Shown in pieces: positions 1 through 7,792 of a stretch of DNA of 46,503 nucleotides. Made by a program: the position numbers and the translations under genes. The notes beneath the pieces were generated by a model. That model did no database searches, was not told the origin of the DNA, and saw nothing but the letters and a program-made list of their open reading frames with translations. The stretch is from contig CAYYJH010000010.1 in NCBI GenBank assembly GCA_964472195.1, positions 1 through 46,503 of the forward strand. Direction: 5' to 3'. Each line of letters starts with the position of its first letter. Within the stretch, counting starts at the first letter, position 1. The DNA comes from BS750m-G4 sp964472195 (GTDB lineage Bacteria; Bacteroidota; Ignavibacteria; Tepidaquicellales; Tepidaquicellaceae).

Positions 1-1148
1 GCCTTGTTCTGATCTGTTGCCAATCGGCAAATCCATTTCAGGTTATAATTACCGGCTGCTGTTGGTGTCCAGGTATAGCTAACGGAATCATTTGCTCCTG
101 CCGCTAAACTAAGATTCACACTTGTTTGCTGAGAACCGTTGACAAAGAAAGCAATCGGCACACCTGTTTCGGCAGAAGTACCAAGATTTGTAATCTTTGC
201 TTTAATCGGATATGGATTATTTTTTACAAATTGAGTCGGTAAACTCAAGAACGGACCTGCTGCATAATCATGAGTGTACTGTGTTCCTGCTCCGGGAATA
301 CCTGTTGCAAGTACCTGGTTCTTGCCGGTAAATATACCGACCAAAGTGCTTGCCCCGGTAGTGGTATTAATAGTTCGCAGCTGTGTAGTGCCTGTGCCAA
401 TTGCTGCCCAGTATAATACATCGTCATGAGGATCAAAATCTGCATCCTGTCCGTAGTTAGCATTATAGCCTAAGGCACCAACTGATGTTGCAGCACCTGT
501 GGTTTTGTTCAGCTTCCAGAGTTTATCATTTACTATATCAATCGCAAATATTTGTCCTGTAGTATTGCATGCAATTGCAATTATACCGGGAGCATTTGTG
601 ATTAATCCACCAATCTGGGTTGCTACACGGGTTGTTAAATTAAGAGAATATAACGCGGACGATGTAATAGCCGTACTCGTAAGAAACATCGTGTTAGTAG
701 TAGCATCCCATGCACATCCTGTTATTCCTCCAGCAGTGTGACCGGGATTAATACCCGTAATATTTCCAAGAGTTGTCTTGGCTCCTGTAGTCGTATCAAT
801 TGTATATAATACGTAAGGACTAACCTGTTGTATTACATAGAACTTCATTGGTGAACCACCGAAATCACCGGATCCCATGAAGTTTGTCTGCGTAGTCCCA
901 ACCCAGGTTTGAGTTCCGGGAGTACCCAGAAAATATTTAAACAACCGTGAAGCACTGATACTGGTTGCGTTGTATGAGAATCCCCTTGATGTCGGTAAAG
1001 GATTGTCAAATACTACACTCTGTTCAACATTGTTGTAAACGTAAGGGGCAGGTCCTATGGATATAGGCGCATCCTGTGCATTTACATTCAATCCAGCGAT
1101 GAACGACAGAGCGAAAACAAATGTAAAGACTGTCAATAACTTTTTCAT
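1..1148 (-). CDS. Secreted propeller/CARDB-like protein, partial (3' end beyond window)
   Basis: The reading frame is open from the ATG at 1148 to the left edge (382 codons), so only the N-terminal part is seen. It begins with a signal peptide (MKKLLTVFTFVFALSFIAG, ending NVNAQ). Residues about 25-285 form a repeated beta-rich module with recurrent 'TTG' turns, as in DUF4394-like propellers. This part is nearly identical to the neighbour at 1707-3488. After about residue 285 the sequence changes completely to a CARDB-like Ig fold, with the motifs NNPYPIKAKITNLG and TPTAAGNYNLKW near the edge. By analogy with the neighbour, a T9SS sorting domain probably follows outside the window. The role is not known; a cell-surface or extracellular protein is the best inference. 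The signal peptide codons differ at about 7 of 36 positions from the paralogue, although the following 770 bp are identical. Confidence 0.85.
   Translation of the reverse strand, partial: MKKLLTVFTFVFALSFIAGLNVNAQDAPISIGPAPYVYNNVEQSVVFDNPLPTSRGFSYNATSISASRLFKYFLGTPGTQTWVGTTQTNFMGSGDFGGSPMKFYVIQQVSPYVLYTIDTTTGAKTTLGNITGINPGHTAGGITGCAWDATTNTMFLTSTAITSSALYSLNLTTRVATQIGGLITNAPGIIAIACNTTGQIFAIDIVNDKLWKLNKTTGAATSVGALGYNANYGQDADFDPHDDVLYWAAIGTGTTQLRTINTTTGASTLVGIFTGKNQVLATGIPGAGTQYTHDYAAGPFLSLPTQFVKNNPYPIKAKITNLGTSAETGVPIAFFVNGSQQTSVNLSLAAGANDSVSYTWTPTAAGNYNLKWICRLATDQNK
343..1112. repeat. 770-bp tract identical to 2683-3452
   Basis: Line-by-line comparison shows no difference between 343-1112 and 2683-3452 (offset 2340). 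Just outside, the copies differ: five changes in 303-342 and about seven in 1113-1148. Both tracts lie inside the N-terminal module of paralogous T9SS-type genes in the same orientation. Confidence 0.95.
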
Positions 1149-1325
1149 TAAGCTTTCCTTTATTTTAATTTTATGAAAGAGTATTTAAATGATAATTTAC
1201 TGATAAAAATTAGTCTCGAATAACTTAACTTTTCTCAGGAAATTTTAATTAAATTACAAAAACATTATATAGTATTAAATCCTATTGTTATTATCAGGAT
1301 TAGCATAAAATAAAGAATAACAAAT

Positions 1326-1347
1326 CATTTGTCAAATGAATTATTTG
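1326..1347. promoter_or_regulatory. Upstream palindromic motif shared by two paralogues (copy 1)
   Basis: CATTTG-T-CAAATG, continuing into AATTATTTG, lies about 180 bp upstream of the ATG at 1148. The same 22 bases occur at 3662-3683, about 175 bp upstream of the ATG at 3488. Conservation in an otherwise diverged leader suggests a shared regulatory site or transcript structure. No factor can be named. Confidence 0.4.
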
Positions 1348-1456
1348 ATATTATCTTCATCTGTCCAAAACATTTTTTATAGTATAAATACTTCTGGAAA
1401 AAAGAAACATTTATCTTGTTATATAGTGATATATTCCCAAAAAATCACTGTAAATC

Positions 1457-1556
1457 AACTCATCCCCCTTTAGTTCCCCCTTCTCTTGCTAAGAGAAGGG
1501 GGTTAAGCCTGCCTCTACCTGCTAGTAGACAGGTGTTGCAGGCAGGGGGTTGAGTT
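1457..1556. repeat. Dispersed palindromic intergenic repeat with a nested palindrome
   Basis: Outer arms are AACTCA (1457-1462) and TGAGTT (1551-1556). A perfect 12-bp inner stem, CCCCCTTCTCTT / AAGAGAAGGGGG, occupies 1476-1487 and 1491-1502. A related element lies at 32446-32507 in the opposite orientation. Relative to that copy, this one carries about 40 extra bases (about 1508-1546), themselves palindromic (CCTGCC...GGCAGG outside, ACCTG...CAGGT inside). No protein is encoded; it resembles a REP/MITE-like non-coding element. Confidence 0.7.
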
Positions 1557-1566
1557 TTTTTGTGTA

Positions 1567-1587
1567 CTTCGGGAGTTTCTCCCGAAG
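1567..1587. repeat. Perfect hairpin next to the palindromic repeat
   Basis: CTTCGGGAG, a TTT loop and CTCCCGAAG make a 9-bp perfect stem. It lies 11 bp beyond the repeat at 1457-1556 and may belong to the same composite non-coding element. It is not followed by a clear T-run on either strand, so it is not called as a terminator. The gene-free stretch 1149-1706 otherwise holds the upstream palindrome, the repeat and the terminator listed separately. Confidence 0.5.
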
Positions 1588-1646
1588 GAATTTGAAAAAT
1601 CTGTTAGAAGCAACTCCTGCTAAATCTCAAAATTTAGACATAAAAA

Positions 1647-1675
1647 AGCCCTTACCTGATACGCAGATAAGGGCT
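1647..1675 (-). terminator. Rho-independent terminator after the 1707-3488 gene
   Basis: AGCCCTTA (1647-1654) pairs with TAAGGGCT (1668-1675). On the minus strand the hairpin is followed by a T-run (A-run 1642-1647 on the plus strand). It sits 32 bp past the stop codon. Confidence 0.8.
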
Positions 1676-1706
1676 GAAAAATATTAGATATATAAATATT
1701 TATATA

Positions 1707-3488
1707 CTATTTCACGAGTACCATTCTCTTTACTGAAGAGAAGTCACCCGATTGTATCTTATAGAAATAAGCTCCACTGGAAAGATTACTACCGTTGAAT
1801 TCGACGATATAATTTCCCGGATTCTTCACTTCATTAATAAGAGTAGCTACTTCTTTACCGAGTACATCATAGACTTTTACAGTTACCAATCCCGTAGTCG
1901 GTATTGAGAAGTTTATCTTAGTTGAAGGATTGAATGGATTCGGATAATTTTGTGATAATGCGTATTCTGTCGGTATGGTATTACCATTCTGAGTTACACC
2001 GGTTAATATCCAAGTAGTGTCCGGATTGTAACAGTAGTTATCCATATACATCTGATCCACTGCTGTGGCTCCAAAGAAGTCGTTAGCAGCAAGTTGCTTT
2101 GGAACCGCGGTGCCAGATGCGCCGGCTGTCCAGCGCCACGTGTGAACGTGTGTACCGTTGATGAAGAACCTGGCTGAATCGATGTCCAGATTCACAATCA
2201 GCATCGCCGTCTGCCAGGAACCATGTGTATAGGCGAACGGCACTGCTGTCGACGAGCCTCCGAAGAGTCTTCCGTTGTTCCCACTGGCAGCAACGTCAAA
2301 GTAGCACTCCATGCCCCATTTGTATGTGGGTCCCGCGAAGACCGCTAAAGTATTCCAGTACCCCGCCTTGCCCGCCGGGACGTAGAATTTGAATCTAATG
2401 AGATGAATGCCCGTCGTGTCATTGCCAAGTGGCTTGACCAGGTCATTGTTCTGGACAATCACCACCGACTTTGTTGGACTGAATGATTGAGCATTGGAGA
2501 TTTTCGGATCTTCCGTCGTGTTGCACGGATCCAAGCTCCACGTCGTCCAGTTGACAGAATCTTGACAAGCAAGTCGCTGACCAACGGTGAAGCTCTCGAA
2601 GTCTTCGCAGAAGACTCCTCCCCCTCCCGGGGCAGGAATACCCGTTGCAAGTACCTGGTTCTTACCAGTAAATAGACCGACTAAAGTGCTTGCCCCGGTA
2701 GTGGTATTAATAGTTCGCAGCTGTGTAGTGCCTGTGCCAATTGCTGCCCAGTATAATACATCGTCATGAGGATCAAAATCTGCATCCTGTCCGTAGTTAG
2801 CATTATAGCCTAAGGCACCAACTGATGTTGCAGCACCTGTGGTTTTGTTCAGCTTCCAGAGTTTATCATTTACTATATCAATCGCAAATATTTGTCCTGT
2901 AGTATTGCATGCAATTGCAATTATACCGGGAGCATTTGTGATTAATCCACCAATCTGGGTTGCTACACGGGTTGTTAAATTAAGAGAATATAACGCGGAC
3001 GATGTAATAGCCGTACTCGTAAGAAACATCGTGTTAGTAGTAGCATCCCATGCACATCCTGTTATTCCTCCAGCAGTGTGACCGGGATTAATACCCGTAA
3101 TATTTCCAAGAGTTGTCTTGGCTCCTGTAGTCGTATCAATTGTATATAATACGTAAGGACTAACCTGTTGTATTACATAGAACTTCATTGGTGAACCACC
3201 GAAATCACCGGATCCCATGAAGTTTGTCTGCGTAGTCCCAACCCAGGTTTGAGTTCCGGGAGTACCCAGAAAATATTTAAACAACCGTGAAGCACTGATA
3301 CTGGTTGCGTTGTATGAGAATCCCCTTGATGTCGGTAAAGGATTGTCAAATACTACACTCTGTTCAACATTGTTGTAAACGTAAGGGGCAGGTCCTATGG
3401 ATATAGGCGCATCCTGTGCATTTACATTCAATCCAGCGATGAACGACAGAGCAAAAATAAACGTGAAGATTGTGAATAGCTTTTTCAT
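1707..3488 (-). CDS. T9SS-sorted secreted protein, mosaic: propeller + jelly-roll-like module + sorting domain
   Basis: 593 residues. Signal peptide at residues 1-25 (ending VNAQ). Residues about 25-283 are a propeller-like module shared with the partial gene at the left edge. Residues about 284-487 start CEDFESFTVGQRL and contain WTTWSLDPCN and HGSWQ, the pattern of a LamG/jelly-roll-like module often found in T9SS substrates. The last ~80 residues are a type A-like sorting domain with QNYPNPFNPSTKI, VYDVLGKEVATL and a final KRMVLVK. Secretion and surface anchoring by T9SS are inferred from this tail; the ligand is unknown. The middle module is much richer in GC (about 50-67% in the lines I counted, against about 35-43% on either side), suggesting it came from another source. 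An own terminator lies at 1647-1675, so it is probably monocistronic. Confidence 0.9.
   Translation of the reverse strand: MKKLFTIFTFIFALSFIAGLNVNAQDAPISIGPAPYVYNNVEQSVVFDNPLPTSRGFSYNATSISASRLFKYFLGTPGTQTWVGTTQTNFMGSGDFGGSPMKFYVIQQVSPYVLYTIDTTTGAKTTLGNITGINPGHTAGGITGCAWDATTNTMFLTSTAITSSALYSLNLTTRVATQIGGLITNAPGIIAIACNTTGQIFAIDIVNDKLWKLNKTTGAATSVGALGYNANYGQDADFDPHDDVLYWAAIGTGTTQLRTINTTTGASTLVGLFTGKNQVLATGIPAPGGGGVFCEDFESFTVGQRLACQDSVNWTTWSLDPCNTTEDPKISNAQSFSPTKSVVIVQNNDLVKPLGNDTTGIHLIRFKFYVPAGKAGYWNTLAVFAGPTYKWGMECYFDVAASGNNGRLFGGSSTAVPFAYTHGSWQTAMLIVNLDIDSARFFINGTHVHTWRWTAGASGTAVPKQLAANDFFGATAVDQMYMDNYCYNPDTTWILTGVTQNGNTIPTEYALSQNYPNPFNPSTKINFSIPTTGLVTVKVYDVLGKEVATLINEVKNPGNYIVEFNGSNLSSGAYFYKIQSGDFSSVKRMVLVK
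2683..3452. repeat. 770-bp tract identical to 343-1112
   Basis: Second copy of the identical tract, inside codons of the N-terminal module of the 1707-3488 gene. Flanks are diverged in the signal peptide (3453-3488) and in 2641-2682, after which the paralogues are unrelated. Confidence 0.95.
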
Positions 3489-3657
3489 TAGCTTTCCTTT
3501 GTCTTTGATTTATGAGAAATTATTTAAAAAGTATTTACTAAAAAAAGCAAGTTGTAAATAACTTAACTTTTCTTAGAAAATTTTAAATAGATTATTAAAA
3601 GATATCATTATTAAATCCTATGATAATTGTTCGGATTTATATAAAATAAAGAATACA

Positions 3658-3678
3658 AATTCATTTGTCAAATGAATT
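3658..3678. promoter_or_regulatory. Upstream palindromic motif shared by two paralogues (copy 2)
   Basis: AATTCATTTG-T-CAAATGAATT is a perfect 10-bp inverted repeat with a one-base centre, about 170 bp upstream of the ATG at 3488. The core and 3' flank recur at 1326-1347. The remainder of the gap 3489-3824 is AT-rich leader plus the terminator at 3774-3801. Confidence 0.45.
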
Positions 3679-3773
3679 ATTTGTTTTTAATAATTTTACC
3701 TTGTTATCTCTGTTTCAGGTACGCCTGTCTGATAAAGCGGATTTAGGAGAAGCCAAACCGAGATTTAAAAACA

Positions 3774-3801
3774 AAAAAGCGGGTTTTGTGACCCGCTTTT
3801 T
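3774..3801 (-). terminator. Rho-independent terminator after the 3825-5114 gene
   Basis: AAAAAGCGGGT (3774-3784) and ACCCGCTTTTT (3791-3801) form an 11-bp perfect stem with a 6-nt loop, 24 bp past the stop codon of the minus-strand gene. The terminal A/T pairs supply the U-tract. Confidence 0.85.
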
Positions 3802-3824
3802 AATTAATAATATAGAATCAGATA

Positions 3825-5114
3825 TTACTTAATCAGCATCATTCTCTTTGTTTCGCTGAAGTTATCAGACTGTAACCTGTAGAAATATACTCCGCTCGAA
3901 AGATTACCTGCATCAAAATCCACCACATAAGTTCCGACGCTCGTATTTCCGTTTACAAGTGTTGCAACTTCTTTACCAAGGCTGTTGAATACCTTCAAAG
4001 TCACAAATCCCTGTGTTGGAATCGAGAACTTAATATTTGTAGTTGGGTTGAATGGATTCGGATAATTCTGTGACAGGTTGTAATCCGATGGGACTTCTCC
4101 GGAAATAAGGTTAATCCCTGTAGGTGCTGTATATTTGGTGACCTGACCGGGAGCCCCCGCTCCTTTTACTGCATAAATGTTATTACCTGTTCTTGCTTTA
4201 GACATATGGAAATATTGATGTCCGGCGGTAGCAGTATAATCAGCAACCCATGATGTGCCACCATTGGTACTCTTCCATATTACATTCGTAAAGCTTGATA
4301 TCCACCAGTTACTTCCGTATCCGGTAATTCCAGTCCAATTATTATTTAATAATGGACTTACTATTAACGGACTCCATGCAGTTCCACCGTTTACAGTTTT
4401 TACACCGCCAGTAGTACTTCCGCCTGCTATTCCGTTATTAGCATCATTAAACCACACAGCGTAGGTATTTAAAGCACCTGTCGTGGTTTGGCTTGACCAG
4501 GTTGCACCGCCATCGGCTGAGTACATTAATTTGGTGCCGTTTGTACCAAACCATATTTTCGAACCCAATATCATCAAAGAGTTATTCCAGCCGGCAATTC
4601 CGGGACCGGGTACAGGAGGAGTAACAGCTGTCCAGGTAGAACCGCCATCGGCAGTATTATACAATGCCCAATTGCCTCCGACAGGGTCACCGGTCATAAA
4701 ACCATTCGTAGCTGATGTCATCCAGATTGCATTCTGAAATCCACCTGATTGAGTATATACCTGTGTCCAGGTTGTGCCTCCATTAGTTGTTTTGTAAACA
4801 TAAGTAGTGGATGAGGAACCAGTTACCAATGCAGTATTAGCATCTATGCCGAAAATATTATATAATGCTAAATTAGCAAGAATACCGGTGCCGGATACAT
4901 TTGTCCATGTTGTTCCTCCATTTGTAGTTCTAATGACCTTTGCAAGTGCTCCACAAGACCAGGCAATATTATTGTCCACAACAGATACAGAATACAAAGC
5001 TGTTGTAACGGGAGTGGTTTGCTCAGACCATTGAGCCGAAGTTGTTGAAAAACTTAGAAATGAAATTAGTGATAATACAATTATCACTATTAAAGTTGTT
5101 TTTTTCATCTTCAT
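3825..5114 (-). CDS. T9SS-sorted YCF48/BNR-type beta-propeller protein
   Basis: 429 residues with a signal peptide (LSFLSFSTTSAQ, cleaved about residue 28). The body contains at least five Asp-box-like turns (TTNGGTTW, TADGGSTW, SADGGATW, STNGGTSW), the hallmark of BNR and photosystem-II-assembly YCF48-like propellers. About residues 345-429 are a sorting domain with QNYPNPFNPTTNI, FNSLGKEVATL and a C-terminal KRMMLIK, so export by type IX secretion is expected. Nothing in the sequence shows a catalytic site; such proteins are commonly surface or extracellular proteins of unknown ligand. Two ATGs (5114 and 5108) are possible starts. It has its own terminator and is divergent from the gene at 5329. 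Confidence 0.9.
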   Translation of the reverse strand: MKMKKTTLIVIIVLSLISFLSFSTTSAQWSEQTTPVTTALYSVSVVDNNIAWSCGALAKVIRTTNGGTTWTNVSGTGILANLALYNIFGIDANTALVTGSSSTTYVYKTTNGGTTWTQVYTQSGGFQNAIWMTSATNGFMTGDPVGGNWALYNTADGGSTWTAVTPPVPGPGIAGWNNSLMILGSKIWFGTNGTKLMYSADGGATWSSQTTTGALNTYAVWFNDANNGIAGGSTTGGVKTVNGGTAWSPLIVSPLLNNNWTGITGYGSNWWISSFTNVIWKSTNGGTSWVADYTATAGHQYFHMSKARTGNNIYAVKGAGAPGQVTKYTAPTGINLISGEVPSDYNLSQNYPNPFNPTTNIKFSIPTQGFVTLKVFNSLGKEVATLVNGNTSVGTYVVDFDAGNLSSGVYFYRLQSDNFSETKRMMLIK

Positions 5115-5328
5115 TTTCCCTTATTTTTATTTATAAAAAGAATTTTGTTAGCTGTCTAAATATAAAGATTAACTTTATAAAAAAACACATAAAATATTTT
5201 TTCTTTTGAAAAAATTAAATATCTCATATTTTAATTAGGGAATTACAAATCTTACATTGTTGTTTTAATTTAAAATTTATATTATTATGATAAATCAAAT
5301 GAAAGACAAAACCATTATTTTTAGTAAT

Positions 5329-5832
5329 ATGTATAAAAAAATCATTCTCATATTGACAGTGAGTTTCCTTCTGACAAACCTATCTTACAGTCAGTATAAA
5401 AATTGGGATAAAGACAAATCAAAGTTAAACAGAACTACGAATAATTTGATACTCGGAATATTTAATCCTAAAAATTTCTCAATGCAGCATTCATTTCAGG
5501 TCTCGATGGTAAAAACACAATACGGCTACGTCTCGCTCACGTCATACCTTAATTCACTCAATTACAAGATATCAGATAATATGAATATAAGTGCTGATGT
5601 AAAATTACAATATTCACCGTTTGTAAGCTCAACGTTTGGAAAGGATTATTCCGACAGGCTTCAAAAAGACTTATCTGGATTGACTTTATCAAGACTTTCA
5701 TTTGATTATAAAATATCCGACGATGCTTATTTTAAACTCGAATACAGAAATTTGGATGGAAGCGAGTATTATGACGACTTCTACAATCCTTTTTCAAGAT
5801 ATGATGGCTTGTATAATTCAAACTGGCATTGA
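5329..5832 (+). CDS. Exported protein of unknown function
   Basis: About 167 residues from the ATG at 5329, chosen because it places a clean signal peptide (MYKKIILILTVSFLL, ending SYSQ) at the N-terminus; in-frame ATGs at 5287 and 5302 would add a polar extension. The mature part is rich in aromatic and polar residues, with alternating beta-strand-like stretches such as QYGYVSLTSYL and YFKLEYRNLDG. This fits a small periplasmic or outer-membrane beta protein, but no family was recognised. It ends with a terminator at 5860-5896, so it is separate from the following rsfS-pdxA run. Confidence 0.75.
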   Translation: MYKKIILILTVSFLLTNLSYSQYKNWDKDKSKLNRTTNNLILGIFNPKNFSMQHSFQVSMVKTQYGYVSLTSYLNSLNYKISDNMNISADVKLQYSPFVSSTFGKDYSDRLQKDLSGLTLSRLSFDYKISDDAYFKLEYRNLDGSEYYDDFYNPFSRYDGLYNSNWH

Positions 5833-5859
5833 TACAAACAAAATCTGAATATAATTTTT

Positions 5860-5896
5860 AAACCGAAAGTAATTGTACTTTGCTTTCGGTTTTTTC
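5860..5896 (+). terminator. Rho-independent terminator after the 5329-5832 gene
   Basis: AAACCGAAAG (5860-5869) pairs with CTTTCGGTTT (5883-5892) and is followed by a T-run to 5896. It also argues against starting the next gene at the upstream in-frame codon at 5880. Confidence 0.8.
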
Positions 5897-5921
5897 GTAT
5901 ATAATAGAAAGAAAATGGAAT

Positions 5922-6410
5922 ATGGAAAAAGACATTAAAAATTCTATTGTCAACTATTCATTAAATATTGCGATAATATTGCTCGGTATATTATGTGCGT
6001 ATTTAGCGTTTTCATTATTCTCAAGCTCTTTTAATTCAAAGGATAACATAGAGCAAATAACCACAGACTCAACAAAAAAAAACATGACAAAGCAACCGGT
6101 ACAAATAATTCAGCTTGACGTTAGAAACGGTACGGGAATAAACGGAGTTGCCGCCGTTTTCAGTGATTATTTGAGAAAGTCTGGTTTTGATGTTGTCGAA
6201 ATGGGGAATTACAAATCGCAGGATGTCAACAAAACATTGATACTATCACGCAAAGAAGATTTAACAAATTCAGAAAAAATTGCCGGTGTACTCGGTGTAA
6301 ACAAAAAATATGTTATTCAACAAATCAATCCAAGTTTATTTTTAGACGCAACAGTTGTTATTGGAAAAGACTTTAAAGAGCTAAAACCATTTACTGAAAA
6401 AGCAAAATAA
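5922..6410 (+). CDS. Membrane-anchored LytR_C domain protein
   Basis: 162 residues from the ATG at 5922 (MEKDIKN). One transmembrane helix near residues 15-35 (IAIILLGILCAYLAFSLF) is followed by a polar linker and a LytR C-terminal domain beginning LDVRNGTGINGVA, with the family's later hydrophobic TVVIGKDF strand. The domain is found alone or behind LytR-CpsA-Psr domains; here the catalytic domain is absent, so a binding or scaffolding role at the cell envelope is more likely than transfer activity. It lies 8 bp before rsfS, an arrangement I recall as common in this lineage, and the two are probably cotranscribed. An earlier in-frame start at 5880 overlaps the terminator and is rejected. Confidence 0.85.
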   Translation: MEKDIKNSIVNYSLNIAIILLGILCAYLAFSLFSSSFNSKDNIEQITTDSTKKNMTKQPVQIIQLDVRNGTGINGVAAVFSDYLRKSGFDVVEMGNYKSQDVNKTLILSRKEDLTNSEKIAGVLGVNKKYVIQQINPSLFLDATVVIGKDFKELKPFTEKAK

Positions 6411-6418
6411 ATTCATAT

Positions 6419-6769
6419 ATGGCTACAAATGAATTAGTTAATCTAATATCTAATTTAATACTGCAAAAAAAGGGTTCTAACATACTTATTCTGGATCTAA
6501 AAAAACAAACACCTATAACAGACTATTTTATTATCTGTTCATCTTCATCCGATACACAGAGCAAAGCTATAGCGGACCATATAATTAAAGAAACGAAAAA
6601 GATGGGACAGAAACCCTGGCATAATGAAGGATATAAAAATCTAAGCTGGGTCTTGCTTGATTTTGTTGACGTTGTAGTACACATCTTTCTAAAAGATGTA
6701 AGAAAATTCTACAACCTTGAAGGTTTGTGGGGAGATGCAGATATTACGGAAGTAAAAGATACAGTTTAA
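6419..6769 (+). CDS. rsfS: Ribosomal silencing factor RsfS (Iojap/YbeB family)
   Basis: 116 residues, the usual family length. RsfS binds ribosomal protein uL14 and blocks subunit joining when nutrients are scarce. Family signatures are DYFIICSSSSDTQSKAIADH, the WHNEGY segment (residues ~62-67), WVLLDFVDVVVHIF, and the FYNLEGLWGDA end. It starts 8 bp after the LytR_C gene and is followed about 60 bp later by pdxA. Cytoplasmic, no signal peptide. Assignment is secure. Confidence 0.95.
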   Translation: MATNELVNLISNLILQKKGSNILILDLKKQTPITDYFIICSSSSDTQSKAIADHIIKETKKMGQKPWHNEGYKNLSWVLLDFVDVVVHIFLKDVRKFYNLEGLWGDADITEVKDTV

Positions 6770-6829
6770 AAATTCAGGATTTTATTTGTTTTAAATGAAC
6801 TTTAATTATGACTTTCTAAACAACTTTAA

Positions 6830-7792
6830 TTGAACTTCAAACCAAAAATACTTTTAACATTAGGCGACCCTAACGGAATCGGTCCGGAGATTATCCTAAA
6901 AATTTTTCAAAGGACAAAAGACTTAAGTCATTATAATCTTAAAGTTATTGGTTCGAAAAAGGTACTCGATCATTACAGCAGTTTGCTAAAATTGAAAAAA
7001 ATAGACGCAGAGAATATAATTGAACTCCCGGCGTATAAAAATTTTAAAGTTAGAACGGGTAAGGCTGATGCAAATGCGGGCAGGCTTTCAGGGGATGCTA
7101 TCAGGCTTGGGGGAGAATTGTGTATGAAAAAAGATTTTGATGCCATTGTAACTCTCCCGATTTCAAAGGAATCTTTAAACGCAGGTGGGTATAAGTTTGC
7201 AGGTCATACTGAATTATTAACTTCGTTGACACACTCAACATCAACAGTTATGATCATGTACTCACAGAAAATCATAATCTCTCCTGTTACAATTCATATT
7301 GCTTTAAAAGAGGTTTCAACAGTTTTAACAAAATCACTTTTAAAAAATAAGTTGGTTTCGTTAAGTAATATACTTAGAAAGGATTTTAAAGTTAAGCTCC
7401 CCAAAATCGCGGTACTGTCTTTAAACCCACATTGCAGCGATAATAATCTCATCGGGGATGAAGAGAAGAAAATAATTAATCCGGTAATAAAGGAGCTAAA
7501 GAAAAAAGGAATAAAGGTTGAAGGTCCTTTTTCATCCGATGCATTCTTCGGGAATGAACATTACGCAAACTATACTGCTACTGCGGCTATGTATCATGAC
7601 CAGGGTTTGATTCCATTTAAAATGATTTCACCGAAAGCTGGCGTAAACTTCACGGGAGGTCTTAACATCATCCGCACATCTCCTGTTCATGGTACCGGGT
7701 TTGACATCTCGGGAGTAGGCATTGCAAATACAGAAAGCACATCAGCAGCCATTAATTTAGCATGTAAACTCGTAAAAATAAAACAACAATGA
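6830..7792 (+). CDS. pdxA: 4-hydroxythreonine-4-phosphate dehydrogenase PdxA
   Basis: 320 residues. It oxidises 4-phosphohydroxy-L-threonine in pyridoxal 5'-phosphate synthesis (the DXP-dependent route, using NAD(P)+ and a divalent metal). Visible motifs are GDPNGIGPE (residues 12-20), AGHTELL (~124-130), LNPHCSD, YHDQGLIPFK and SPVHGTGFDISG. Three metal-ligand histidines appear conserved at H156, H201 and H256. The start is a TTG at 6830; it places the standard beta1 strand at residue 6 and no ATG lies nearby in frame. The stop overlaps the next gene's start by 4 bp (ATGA), which implies translational coupling to the ATPase. Confidence 0.95.
   Translation: MNFKPKILLTLGDPNGIGPEIILKIFQRTKDLSHYNLKVIGSKKVLDHYSSLLKLKKIDAENIIELPAYKNFKVRTGKADANAGRLSGDAIRLGGELCMKKDFDAIVTLPISKESLNAGGYKFAGHTELLTSLTHSTSTVMIMYSQKIIISPVTIHIALKEVSTVLTKSLLKNKLVSLSNILRKDFKVKLPKIAVLSLNPHCSDNNLIGDEEKKIINPVIKELKKKGIKVEGPFSSDAFFGNEHYANYTATAAMYHDQGLIPFKMISPKAGVNFTGGLNIIRTSPVHGTGFDISGVGIANTESTSAAINLACKLVKIKQQ

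Noticed and set aside
499..741. 80-codon plus-strand frame, repeated identically at 2839-3081
   Set aside because: It is antisense to the N-terminal propeller module of two signal-peptide genes; its 'conservation' only reflects the identical 770-bp tract.
1457..1556. Palindromic repeat as a transcription terminator
   Set aside because: The related copy at 32446 has the opposite orientation and a different gene context, and a conventional terminator for the gene is already present at 1647-1675.
2459..2769. Several 60-63 codon frames on both strands in the GC-rich module
   Set aside because: Higher GC lowers stop density; they overlap the well-supported T9SS protein and have no signals of their own.
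5880..5921. Upstream start for the LytR_C protein
   Set aside because: It lies inside the terminator of the preceding gene and adds residues in front of a normal N-terminus.
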